DNA from: Chloroflexota bacterium
GTDB lineage: Bacteria; Chloroflexota; Limnocylindria; P2-11E
NCBI GenBank assembly: GCA_016194865.1
Contig: JACQAT010000019.1
Coordinates: 48,473-112,472, forward strand
DNA: 64,000 nt
Reading direction: 5' to 3'
Part shown: positions 25,332 through 33,273 of the stretch, in pieces
Layout: each line of letters opens with the position of its first letter
How positions within the stretch are numbered: the stretch's first letter is position 1
Program-made: the position numbers and the translations under genes
The notes under the pieces: model-generated
Told to the model about the DNA's origin: nothing
The model's input: the letters and a program-made list of their open reading frames with translations, nothing else
The model's database searches: none

Positions 25332-25498
25332 CGCGGCTCGGGCAGCACGCCTCCGCTCGCGTCGAGGTAGCGATCGGGGTTCTCCTGGAAGATGCGCTTG
25401 CACGCCTCGCGGTCGAAGACGTAGACCCGCTCCTCGTAGCGCACCCGCAGCGGCGCTGCGCCCAGCGCTCCCCCGCAAATGACGCAGACGGTCGTCAC
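25328..25498 (-). CDS. 56-residue YHS/TRASH-like metal-binding protein
   Basis: The protein has the pattern CVICGG, then YEERVYVFDREACKRIFQEN, then PDRYLD, which matches the YHS/TRASH plan: a CxxC near the N-terminus, an aromatic-rich strand, and a Cys-Lys-x2-Phe helix. Such modules bind metal, often copper or heavy metals. It starts with GTG overlapping the accB stop as GTGA, so it is the last gene of the fatty acid operon. A role in that pathway is not apparent. Confidence 0.7.
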   Translation of the reverse strand: MTTVCVICGGALGAAPLRVRYEERVYVFDREACKRIFQENPDRYLDASGGVLPEPR

Positions 25499-25956
25499 GC
25501 CTCGAGCTCGACCAGCGGCTGGTGCGCGCGGACGAGCTGGCCGTTCTCGGCGGCGATCCGCTTCACGGTCCCGCCGACATTGGACTTGATCTCATTGAAC
25601 AGCTTCATCGCCTCGATGAGCCCGACCACGTCGCCCGGCGCGATGACGCTGCCGACCTGCACGAACGGCGGCGTCTGCGGGGAGGGGCTGCGGTAGAAGA
25701 CGCCGGTGAGCGGCGCGGTCACGGCCTGCGCGCTCTTCGTCGCCGCTCCGGACGCGTTGACCACGCTGGTCGGATTCGCGGCCGCGGCGGACGCGCTCAC
25801 CGGCTGCGAAAGAGAGGCGGCCTCGCCCACCGGCGCGACCCGGGTGACTTTTACACGCAGGCCATCCCGGGTCAGCTCCAGCTCACGGAGGTCCGGATCG
25901 AGCCGAGCGATCAGCTCGCCCACGAGCGCGTTCGCGCGCTCGCGAATGTCGCTCAC
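25495..25956 (-). CDS. accB: Biotin carboxyl carrier protein of acetyl-CoA carboxylase
   Basis: The 153-aa protein carries the biotin that shuttles CO2 between AccC and AccAD. It has a short N-terminal helical part, an Ala/Ser-rich linker (about 45-80) and a biotinyl domain with the attachment motif EAMKLFNEI (biotinyl Lys118). It starts with GTG overlapping the fabF stop. The BirA ligase that should attach biotin is in the same operon at 34.1-34.9 kb. It is distinct from the lysine-less paralogue at 31.1-31.5 kb. Confidence 0.95.
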   Translation of the reverse strand: MSDIRERANALVGELIARLDPDLRELELTRDGLRVKVTRVAPVGEAASLSQPVSASAAAANPTSVVNASGAATKSAQAVTAPLTGVFYRSPSPQTPPFVQVGSVIAPGDVVGLIEAMKLFNEIKSNVGGTVKRIAAENGQLVRAHQPLVELEA

Positions 25957-27197
25957 GCCGCGCCGAGCACCAGCGCGACGTTGTGGCCGCCGAACCCCAT
26001 GGAGTTCGAGAGCGCGTACTTGACCTTGGCGCGGCGCGCCGCGTTGGGGATGTAGTCGAGGTCGCACTCGGGGTCGGGAGATTCCTGATTGATCGTCGGC
26101 GGCAGGACGCCGTCGCGCATCGCGAGCACGCAGATGACCGCCTCGATCGCGCCCGCCGCGCCGAGCGTGTGCCCGGTCATGGACTTCGTCGACGAGATCG
26201 GGATGTCCTTCGCGCGGGCGCCGAACAGCGTCTTGAGCGCGCTCGTCTCCGCGGTGTCGTTCGCGGGGGTGGACGTGCCGTGGGCGTTGACGTAGCCGAT
26301 GTCGTCGGCGGTCAGACGCGCGTCGTCGAGCGCCATGCGCATCGCGCGCACCGCCCCCTCGGCGCCAGGCGGTGGAGCCGTCACGTGATGAGCGTCGGCG
26401 GTCGCGCCATAGCCGAGCAGCTCACCGAGGATCGTCGCACCGCGCGCCTTCGCGAACTCGAGCTCTTCGAGGACCAGGCACGCCGCGGCCTCGCTGAACA
26501 CGAAGCCGTCGCGCTCCCTGTCGAAGGGCCGCGACGCCTTCTCCGGCGCCTCGTTGCGCCGCGACAACGCGTGCATCGCGTTGAACGCGCCGATCGCGAC
26601 CTTGATGATGCCGGCCTCGGAGCCGCCCGCGAGCATGACGTCCGCCTGACCGCGCCGGATCGTGTCGGCGGACTGCCCGACCGCGTGCCCGCTCGACGCG
26701 CAGGCCGACACGGTCGCGAGGTTCGGTCCCTTCGGGCCGTACTTCATCGCGATCTCGCCCGCGGCCATGTCCATGATCATCATCGGGATCATGAACGGCG
26801 AGACGCGGCGCGGATCGCGCTCGTGCACGAGGATGTTGTCGACGAGCGTCTCGACGCCGCCGATGCCCGACCCGAAGATGACGCCGACGCGCGGCGCGAG
26901 GTCCGTGGTGATCTCGAGCCGCGCGTGCTTCAGCGCCTGGCCGGCGGTCGCGACCGCGAACTGCGCGAAGCGATCGGCGCGCTTCGCCTCCTTGCGGTCC
27001 ATGTACTCGAGCGGATCGAAGTCGTGGACCTCGCCGGCGATCCTCGTCTCGAGGTCGCTCGGGTCGAAGCGCGTGATCGGACCGATCCCGCTGCGTCCCG
27101 CGACCAGGCCGGCCCAGCTCTTCTCCACCGTGGCCCCGAGCGGCGTGATCAGCCCGACGCCGGTCACGACGACACGCCTGCGCTGCACGTCGGTCAT
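25953..27197 (-). CDS. fabF: 3-oxoacyl-ACP synthase II
   Basis: The 414-aa condensing enzyme elongates acyl-ACP with malonyl-ACP. The Cys-His-His triad is visible: Cys in TVSACASSGHA, His in YVNAHGTSTPANDT and His in KSMTGHTLGAAG. It starts with ATG, overlapping the end of the 54-residue frame upstream, and its stop overlaps accB. Confidence 0.96.
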   Translation of the reverse strand: MTDVQRRRVVVTGVGLITPLGATVEKSWAGLVAGRSGIGPITRFDPSDLETRIAGEVHDFDPLEYMDRKEAKRADRFAQFAVATAGQALKHARLEITTDLAPRVGVIFGSGIGGVETLVDNILVHERDPRRVSPFMIPMMIMDMAAGEIAMKYGPKGPNLATVSACASSGHAVGQSADTIRRGQADVMLAGGSEAGIIKVAIGAFNAMHALSRRNEAPEKASRPFDRERDGFVFSEAAACLVLEELEFAKARGATILGELLGYGATADAHHVTAPPPGAEGAVRAMRMALDDARLTADDIGYVNAHGTSTPANDTAETSALKTLFGARAKDIPISSTKSMTGHTLGAAGAIEAVICVLAMRDGVLPPTINQESPDPECDLDYIPNAARRAKVKYALSNSMGFGGHNVALVLGAA

Positions 27198-27358
27198 CGC
27201 GCGCAGTTTATCCGTCGCAGGTAGGTGCGCAGAGCCTCGAGGACGACATCCTGACCGACGGTCGTGCGATGACGCATCGAGTCGCAGATGGTCTTTTCCC
27301 GCTCGAAGATGGAGAACGAGCCTCGCGAAGTGCGCAGCTCGCTCGCCTCGCTCGGCAT
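27194..27358 (-). CDS. Possible 54-residue protein between arginase and fabF
   Basis: An ATG at 27358 opens a 54-residue frame (ending TYLRRINCAR) whose TGA overlaps the fabF ATG as ATGA, the coupling used throughout this operon. It fills most of the 213-nt gap. The composition (FEREKTICDSMRHRTT) looks protein-like, but no family is recognised and no close Shine-Dalgarno is present. It may instead be an untranslated spacer. Confidence 0.4.
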   Translation of the reverse strand: MPSEASELRTSRGSFSIFEREKTICDSMRHRTTVGQDVVLEALRTYLRRINCAR

Positions 27359-27410
27359 CGGGTGGGGCGCTCTCCACAGTCGCCTACTCGGCCACTCGGC
27401 CTCGATCGCC

Positions 27411-28298
27411 CTACAGGATCTTCTGACCCAGCGCGCTCGCGACCAGCTCGACCGCGAGAGAGGCGGTGCGGTTCTCGCGGTCGAGGATCGGGTTGACCTC
27501 GCAGACCTCGAGCGAGCGGAGCTTCCCGCTCGCGGCGAGCATCTCCATCCCGAGCTGCGCCTCGCGATACGTGAGCCCGCCGCGCACCGACGTGCCGACC
27601 CCGGGCGCCTCGTCCGGATCGATCGCGTCCATGTCCAATGAGAGGTGGATCCCGTCGCCGCGCGAGGCGACCGCGATGGCTCGATCCATCGCGCTCGCCA
27701 TGCCCGCGCGATCGATGTCTGCCATCGTGATCGCCGTGGTCCCGGCGCGCGCGATGTTGTCCCTCTCACCAGGGTCGATGTCGCGGATCGCGAGCAGCAC
27801 GCTGGCGCGCCCGTCGGCCGACCCGCGCAGCGCCACGGGGAACGGGTCCCCCACGAGCCCGAGGGCGACGGCGAACGGCATCCCGTGGACGTTGCCCGAC
27901 GGCGTCGTGTCCGGCGTGTTGCTGTCACCGTGCGCGTCCATCCAGATCACCCCCGGCCGGCGGCCGGCGCGCGCGATGCCGGCGAGCGTGCCCATCGCGA
28001 GCGAGTGGTCGCCGCCGAGGACCAGCGGGAAGTGACCCGCGCGCTCGATGTCCGCGACGATGCGCGCGAGCTCCTCGGCCGCGCGCACGATCTCCGCGAG
28101 ATGATGCGCGCGGTCATTGCCGGCGGTCGTCCCTTCGACGCGGTCCGCGACGCGCACGTTGCCGCGGTCACGGACCTCGAGGCCGAGGCGCTCCAAACGT
28201 TGACGGAGACCGGCATAGCGGATCGCACTCGGGCCCATGTCGACGCCGCGTCTGGCGCCGCCGAGGTCCATGGGGACCCCGACGACCTCGAGGATCAC
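27411..28298 (-). CDS. rocF: Arginase
   Basis: The 295-aa ureohydrolase should split arginine into ornithine and urea. The manganese site motifs are present: GGDHSLAMG, WMDAHGDSNTP, and SLDMDAIDPDEAPGVGT, then EVNPILDRENRTA. The GVGTSVRGGLTYREA stretch is characteristic of RocF-type arginase rather than agmatinase. It starts with GTG overlapping the fabZ stop (GTGA). Its position inside a fatty acid operon is unusual; no other arginine gene is nearby except proC at 58 kb, which could use the ornithine-derived route. Confidence 0.93.
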   Translation of the reverse strand: MILEVVGVPMDLGGARRGVDMGPSAIRYAGLRQRLERLGLEVRDRGNVRVADRVEGTTAGNDRAHHLAEIVRAAEELARIVADIERAGHFPLVLGGDHSLAMGTLAGIARAGRRPGVIWMDAHGDSNTPDTTPSGNVHGMPFAVALGLVGDPFPVALRGSADGRASVLLAIRDIDPGERDNIARAGTTAITMADIDRAGMASAMDRAIAVASRGDGIHLSLDMDAIDPDEAPGVGTSVRGGLTYREAQLGMEMLAASGKLRSLEVCEVNPILDRENRTASLAVELVASALGQKIL

Positions 28299-28732
28299 GC
28301 CTTCGCTTGGAACAGCGCGAGGATCACGCCTTCGGCCGCGAGCTCGTCGCCGACGAGCACGCGGACCTTCACGCGGCCGAAGCCGCGCCGCAGCTTCTCG
28401 GCGACCGCCTCGAACCGCGCGGTGTCACCCGGCCTGACGATGCGCTTGAAGCGCGTGTCTTCGATGCCCGCGAACAGGCCGAGCCCATCGCGATACTCGG
28501 GCAGCGACATCGCCATCACCGTCGCGGCCTGGGCACAGCTCTCGACGAGGATGACGCCGGGCACGATCGGATTCCCGGGGAAGTGCCCCTTCAGATACCA
28601 CTCGTCGCCGGTGAAGGTGTGCCAGCCGACCGCGCGCACGCCGGGCTCGAGGTCCGTGACCCGGTCGATGAGCAGGAACGGGTCGCGGTGCGGGATGAGC
28701 GCCTCGATGGCCGCGCGATCGAGCTCAGCCAG
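28295..28732 (-). CDS. fabZ: 3-hydroxyacyl-ACP dehydratase, probable CTG start
   Basis: The 145-aa hot-dog-fold enzyme removes water from 3-hydroxyacyl-ACP. The conserved N-terminus IEALIPHRDPFLLIDRV and the active-site stretch GHFPGNPIVPGVILVES are present. The first ATG/GTG/TTG in frame is at 28639, inside the domain and after the conserved start. The best fit is CTG at 28732, which gives LAELDRAAIEALIPH and the normal family length. It overlaps the accC stop by 8 nt, so translation probably depends on coupling. Confidence 0.93.
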   Translation of the reverse strand: MAELDRAAIEALIPHRDPFLLIDRVTDLEPGVRAVGWHTFTGDEWYLKGHFPGNPIVPGVILVESCAQAATVMAMSLPEYRDGLGLFAGIEDTRFKRIVRPGDTARFEAVAEKLRRGFGRVKVRVLVGDELAAEGVILALFQAKA

Positions 28733-30080
28733 CGATCGCCTCGATGCCCACGGTATCGATCAGGTGCGTCGTGACCTGCCCGTTGCGGAAGAGCTCGCTC
28801 GAGAGGATGCGCTTGTGCGCGCTGATGTTCGTGGTGACGCCGACGACGGTGAACTCGTCGAGCGCGCGCTGCATCCGCGCCACCGCCTCGGGGCGGTCGC
28901 GTCCCCAGGCGATGACCTTCGCGAGCAGCGAGTCGTAGTAGGGCGGGACCTCGTAGCCCTGGAAGCAGTGCGAGTCCACGCGGATCCCCGGGCCGGCCGG
29001 CGGGAGGAAGGTCGTCAGCGTGCCGGTCGACGGCGCGAAGTTCGCGTCGGCGTCCTCCGCGTTCACGCGACACTCGATCGCGTGCCCGTGCACCCAGATC
29101 TGCTCTTCCGAGAACGACAGCGGCGCGCCCGTCGCCAGCGAGATCTGCTCCTTCACGAGGTCGACGCCGGTGACGGCCTCGGTGACCGTGTGCTCCACCT
29201 GGATGCGGGCGTTGACCTCGATGAAGTACGGATCGCCCCTGCTGTCGACGAGGAACTCGAACGTCCCGACGCCGCGGTAGCCGAAGCGGATCGCGGCGTC
29301 GGTCGCCAGCTGCTTGATGCGCTGGCGCAGGGCCTCGTTGATCGAGGCCGAGGGCGCCTCCTCGATGAGCTTCTGGCTGCGGCGCTGGATCGAGCACTCG
29401 CGCTCGCCGAGGCACAGACCGGTGCCCGCGTCGTCGACGAGGATCTGCGCCTCGACATGCCGAACGCCCTCGAGGCAGCGCTCGAGGTAGATGCCGTCGT
29501 CGCCGAAGGAGGCCTTCGCCTCGTTGCGCGCCTGATCCCAGAGCCGCTGGAGGTCGCGCGCCGAGCCGGTCTTGCGCATGCCGCGGCCGCCGCCGCCGGC
29601 CTTCGCCTTGAGCATCACCGGATAGCCGATCGACTCGGCGATGCGCAGCGCCTCCGACGCCGTGCGCACCGGGCCGTCGGAGCCGGGGATGACCGGCAGG
29701 CCCGCCTGCTTCATCGCGGCGCGCGTCGCCGCCTTGTCGTGGAACCGCGCGAGCACCTCCGGCGGCGGACCGACGAACACGAGGCCGTGCTCGCGGCAGA
29801 CCTCGGAGAAATCGGCGTTCTCGGACAGGAACCCGTAGCCGGGGTGCACGGCCTGCGCGCCCGAGATCAGCGCGGCCGAGATGATCGCGGGGATGTTCAG
29901 GTACGAGTCGCGCGAATTCGCGGGCCCGATGCAGATCGCCTCGTCGGCCAGGTGCACCGGAAGGCTGTGCGCGTCGGCCTCGCTGTACACGACGACCGTC
30001 TGTATCCCCAGCTCGCGGCACGCGCGGATGACGCGGAGCGCGATCTCGCCGCGGTTCGCGATGAGGATCTTGTCGAACAT
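28725..30080 (-). CDS. accC: Biotin carboxylase subunit of acetyl-CoA carboxylase
   Basis: This 451-aa ATP-grasp enzyme carboxylates biotin on AccB. The N-terminus MFDKILIANRGEIALRVIRA is standard. The glycine loop KAKAGGGGRGMR, the ECSIQRR segment and the EVNARIQVEHTVTE active-site region are intact. ATG at 30080 matches the family start. Alternative upstream codons (30092, 30128) would add residues not seen in homologues. The ATG overlaps the stop of a 14-codon leader frame (TGATG). Confidence 0.96.
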   Translation of the reverse strand: MFDKILIANRGEIALRVIRACRELGIQTVVVYSEADAHSLPVHLADEAICIGPANSRDSYLNIPAIISAALISGAQAVHPGYGFLSENADFSEVCREHGLVFVGPPPEVLARFHDKAATRAAMKQAGLPVIPGSDGPVRTASEALRIAESIGYPVMLKAKAGGGGRGMRKTGSARDLQRLWDQARNEAKASFGDDGIYLERCLEGVRHVEAQILVDDAGTGLCLGERECSIQRRSQKLIEEAPSASINEALRQRIKQLATDAAIRFGYRGVGTFEFLVDSRGDPYFIEVNARIQVEHTVTEAVTGVDLVKEQISLATGAPLSFSEEQIWVHGHAIECRVNAEDADANFAPSTGTLTTFLPPAGPGIRVDSHCFQGYEVPPYYDSLLAKVIAWGRDRPEAVARMQRALDEFTVVGVTTNISAHKRILSSELFRNGQVTTHLIDTVGIEAIAG

Positions 30081-30124
30081 CAGCCGCGCCATCGCACGAC
30101 GAACAAGGCCACTTGCACGCGCAT
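30080..30124 (-). CDS. 14-residue leader frame coupled to accC
   Basis: An ATG at 30124 preceded by GGGGAGG (5 nt spacing) opens a 14-residue frame, MRVQVALFVVRWRG, whose TGA overlaps the accC ATG. accC itself has no Shine-Dalgarno, so ribosomes may load at this leader and reinitiate at accC. Coding of a functional peptide is doubtful; a role in translation is more likely. Confidence 0.5.
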   Translation of the reverse strand: MRVQVALFVVRWRG

Positions 30125-30145
30125 GCACGCCTCCCCTTGAGGCGG

Positions 30146-31063
30146 TCAGGATAGCGCCAGGGTCTCCGCGAGGGTGCTCGGATCGCTCACGTTCGCGGTG
30201 CGCGCCTCGGGCGCGATCCGCTTCACGAGCCCCGTGAGCACGTTGCCCGCACCGAATTCGATGAACGTCGTGGCTCCCTCGGCGACCGCTCGCTTGACGA
30301 TCTCGGTCCAGCGGACGGGCGAGTACACCTGCTGCTCGAGGAGCGCGGCGAAGTCGGCCGCATGCTCGTGCGGCTGCGCATCGACGTTCGCGATCACCGT
30401 GTAGCGCAGGGCGGAGAACGGTGTCTGCGCGATCGCACGCGCGAGATCGGGTGCCACGGCGCGCATCTCCGGTGAGTGGAAGGCGCCGGACACGCGCAGC
30501 GGGAGAACACGTTTCGCGCCGGCCGCCTTCAACGCGACGGTCGCGGCGGCGAACGCGCGAAGCGGACCGGAGATGACGATCTGCCCGGGCGCGTTGTCGT
30601 TCGCGATCACGAGACCGCTGCCCGCGATCGCCCCCTCCACGGCCGTGGCGTCGACGCCGAGGACCGCCGCCATCCCGCCTGATGCGTCGGCCGCCTGCAT
30701 CAGCTCGCCACGCCGGCGGACCAGCCGGAGCGCGTCGGGCAGCGAGAGCGCGCCGCCCGCCACGAGCGCGGTGAACTCGCCGAGCGAGTGGCCCGCAAGA
30801 AGTGGATCGTCGACCGGAAGACCGGCGGCCAGCGTGCTGCGCAGCGCGGCGATCGATGTCGTGAGCAGCGCGGGCTGCGCGTTGATCGTGCGGTCGAGCT
30901 GTTCAATTGGCCCGTTCCAGCACAGCGCGCGAAGGTCGAAGCCGAGCGCGTCGTTGCTCTCCTCGAACGTTCGTGCGGCCTCGGGATGCGCCTCGGCGAG
31001 CGCCTGCCCCATGCCGACGGTCTGCGCGCCCTGGCCGGGAAAGAGCCAGGCGGTACGCGGCAC
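30146..31063 (-). CDS. fabD: Malonyl-CoA:ACP transacylase
   Basis: The 305-aa enzyme moves malonyl from CoA to ACP. The N-terminal GQGAQ motif, the catalytic serine in GHSLGEFTAL and the catalytic histidine in GAFHSPEM are present. It starts with GTG at 31063, 4 nt after the stop of the BCCP-like gene. A gap of 21 nt separates it from the accC leader frame. Confidence 0.95.
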   Translation of the reverse strand: MPRTAWLFPGQGAQTVGMGQALAEAHPEAARTFEESNDALGFDLRALCWNGPIEQLDRTINAQPALLTTSIAALRSTLAAGLPVDDPLLAGHSLGEFTALVAGGALSLPDALRLVRRRGELMQAADASGGMAAVLGVDATAVEGAIAGSGLVIANDNAPGQIVISGPLRAFAAATVALKAAGAKRVLPLRVSGAFHSPEMRAVAPDLARAIAQTPFSALRYTVIANVDAQPHEHAADFAALLEQQVYSPVRWTEIVKRAVAEGATTFIEFGAGNVLTGLVKRIAPEARTANVSDPSTLAETLALS

Positions 31064-31067
31064 CTCG

Positions 31068-31457
31068 CTAGGAGAGCGTGATCGCGAAGAGCGGCTGCCC
31101 GTACTCGACGGGCGCGCCGCCCGCGACGAGGACCTCGCTGATCTCGCCATCGGCCGGAGCGACGATCTCGGCCATGTGACCGAGCGACTGGATCGCGCCG
31201 AGCACCGTGCCCCGCGTGACGCGCTCGCCCGACCCCCACTCCTTCGCGGCGCTGAAGATGCCCACCGCCGTCGCGGTCACGCGCCGGGTCGTGTCGACGG
31301 CGCGCTCCTCGGCGGCGCGCGGAGGCGCGGCCGCCGTGACCGCGCCGGCGAGCGGGGTCACGCTGAGCGCGACGCCTCTGCCCTCGACCTCGATGCGCAC
31401 GCCGTGGCGGGTCGCCAGGCGCCGCAGATCGTCGAGCAGCTCAAGAGACTCACTCAT
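31068..31457 (-). CDS. BCCP-like lipoyl-fold protein lacking the biotinyl lysine
   Basis: The 129-aa protein has an N-terminal helix, a short Ala-rich linker and a biotinyl/lipoyl-type barrel. Aligned with the AccB of the same operon, IEAMKLFNEI becomes IQSLGHMAEI, so the modified lysine is Gly93 and no other lysine is in the turn. It cannot carry biotin. It may instead be a structural subunit of the carboxylase or a decoy for BirA. ATG overlaps the accA stop (ATGA). Confidence 0.85.
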   Translation of the reverse strand: MSESLELLDDLRRLATRHGVRIEVEGRGVALSVTPLAGAVTAAAPPRAAEERAVDTTRRVTATAVGIFSAAKEWGSGERVTRGTVLGAIQSLGHMAEIVAPADGEISEVLVAGGAPVEYGQPLFAITLS

Positions 31458-32422
31458 GGCCGGATCCGGAGCGCGCGCTTCCACCACGGCTCGGCCTTGG
31501 GCGGTGAGCCGTCGAGCGCGGGTTCGACGATCGACCCGATCGCGCGGAACCGCTCGTAGCGGTTCGTGAGCAGGTCGCCGACGGGCACGCGCGCCAGCCG
31601 ATCGAGCTGCGCGACGAGCGCGGCCTTGATGTTGCGGCCCGTCGCGTCGTGATCCAGGTGCGCGCCACCCTCGGGCTCCGGGATGAGGCCATCGACGATA
31701 CCCATCGACAGGAGCTCCGGCGCCGACAGGCGCAGCGCGTTGGCGGCGCGCTCCGCCTCGCCCGCGCTGCGGAAGAGGATGGCCGCCGCGCCCTCGGGCG
31801 AGATCACCGAGTAGATCGCGTTCTGCATGGCGAGTACGACATCCCCCACGCCGAGCGCGAGCGCGCCGCCGGACCCGCCCTCGCCGAGGATGATCGCGAC
31901 GATCGGCGTCGGCAGCGTGGTCATCGTCTCGATGGACTTCGCGATGGCCTCCGCCTGGCCGCGCTCTTCGGCCTCGGGGCCCGGATAGGCGCCAGGTGTA
32001 TCCACCAAGGTGACAAGAGGCAGGTGGAACTTCGCCGCGAGCCGGTACATGCGCATCGCCTTGCGGTAGCCCTCGGGGAACGGCATCCCGAAGTTGCGCT
32101 CGATGTTCTCCTCGGTGGACGAGCCCTTCTGCTGGCCGACCACGACGACGGGCCGCCCGTCGAGCTCCCCGATGCCCGTGACGATCGCCGGATCGTCGCG
32201 GAAGCCCCGGTCGCCGTGCAGCTCCTGGAACCTGTCGAACACGCGCTCGATGATGTCCAGCGCGTGCGGACGCTTCTGATCGCGCGCGAGCTGGACCGCC
32301 TGCCACGCGGTGATCTTCTTCGTAGCGAGATCGTTCACGCTCAAAATAAGACCCGAGGCGTCGGCTGAGTGGCCGTTCCCCTCGACGGCCTTCGCCGGTG
32401 CGCCGATGAGCCGATCGAGCAT
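31454..32422 (-). CDS. accA: Acetyl-CoA carboxylase carboxyltransferase subunit alpha
   Basis: The 322-aa subunit moves CO2 from biotin to acetyl-CoA together with AccD. The crotonase-type core is clear: LHGDRGFRDDPAIVTGIG, LVTLVDTPGAYPGPEAEERGQ and LGEGGSGGALALGVGD, then the ISPEGAAAILFR segment. The N-terminus carries about 25 extra residues. ATG overlaps the accD stop by one base (TAATG). Confidence 0.96.
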   Translation of the reverse strand: MLDRLIGAPAKAVEGNGHSADASGLILSVNDLATKKITAWQAVQLARDQKRPHALDIIERVFDRFQELHGDRGFRDDPAIVTGIGELDGRPVVVVGQQKGSSTEENIERNFGMPFPEGYRKAMRMYRLAAKFHLPLVTLVDTPGAYPGPEAEERGQAEAIAKSIETMTTLPTPIVAIILGEGGSGGALALGVGDVVLAMQNAIYSVISPEGAAAILFRSAGEAERAANALRLSAPELLSMGIVDGLIPEPEGGAHLDHDATGRNIKAALVAQLDRLARVPVGDLLTNRYERFRAIGSIVEPALDGSPPKAEPWWKRALRIRP

Positions 32423-33273
32423 TACAACGACCACCGAAGGTCGCGCGCGGCCGGGCGCAGCGCGCCCAGCAGGAACGCGAGCCGCTCCTTCAGCTGCGAG
32501 CGAGGCACGACCTGGTCGATGAAGCCGTGCGCGAGCACGAACTCCGAGCGCTGGAAGCCCTTCGGCAGCTTCTCGCCGATCGTGCCCGCGGTGACGCGGG
32601 CGCCGGAGAAGCCGACGAGCGCATCGGGCTCGGCGAGGATGACGTCGCCAAGCGACGCGAACGACGCGAGGACGCCGCCGGTGGTCGGGTCGGTGAGCAC
32701 GCTCACGAACGGCAGACCGGCCTCGCCGAGCCGCGCGAGCGCGCCGATGATCTTCGCCATCTGCATGAGCGCGAGCGTGCCCTCCTGCATGCGCGCCCCG
32801 CCGGACGCGGACACGACGATCAGCGCACGGCGATCCGCCAAGGCGCGTTCCGCGGCACGAGTGATCTTCTCTCCCACGACGCTGCCCATCGAGCCACCGA
32901 TGAAGTCGAAATCCATCACCGCGAGGACGCTCGGGACGCCGCCGACCGTGGCGGTCCCGCAGACGATCGCGTCCTTCTCGCCGCTCTTCGTCTGTGCGGC
33001 CAGGATCCGCGCGGGGTACGGCGTGCTGTCGACGAAGCCCAGCGGGTCGCCGGAGGAAAGCTCGCGGTCGATCTCCAGGAACGACCCCTTGTCCGCGATG
33101 AGCTCGAGCCGCTCGCGCGCGCCCAGCTTGAAGTGGTGATCGCACTTGAGGCAGACGTTCAGGTTGCGGACGAGCTGTTTGTTGAACAGCATCTCGCCGC
33201 AGGTCGGGCACTGCGTCCACAGGTGCGACGGGAACTCCTTGCGCCCGCGCGCGAACGGCATCCGTAGTCTCAT
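32422..33273 (-). CDS. accD: Acetyl-CoA carboxylase carboxyltransferase subunit beta
   Basis: The 283-aa subunit starts with a four-Cys zinc finger (CPTC at about 23, CLKC at about 42). The carboxyltransferase core contains FIGGSMGSVVGEK, VVSASGGARMQEG and LTDPTTGGVLASFASLGD. ATG at 33273 overlaps the degV stop. It pairs with AccA directly downstream. Confidence 0.96.
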   Translation of the reverse strand: MRLRMPFARGRKEFPSHLWTQCPTCGEMLFNKQLVRNLNVCLKCDHHFKLGARERLELIADKGSFLEIDRELSSGDPLGFVDSTPYPARILAAQTKSGEKDAIVCGTATVGGVPSVLAVMDFDFIGGSMGSVVGEKITRAAERALADRRALIVVSASGGARMQEGTLALMQMAKIIGALARLGEAGLPFVSVLTDPTTGGVLASFASLGDVILAEPDALVGFSGARVTAGTIGEKLPKGFQRSEFVLAHGFIDQVVPRSQLKERLAFLLGALRPAARDLRWSL

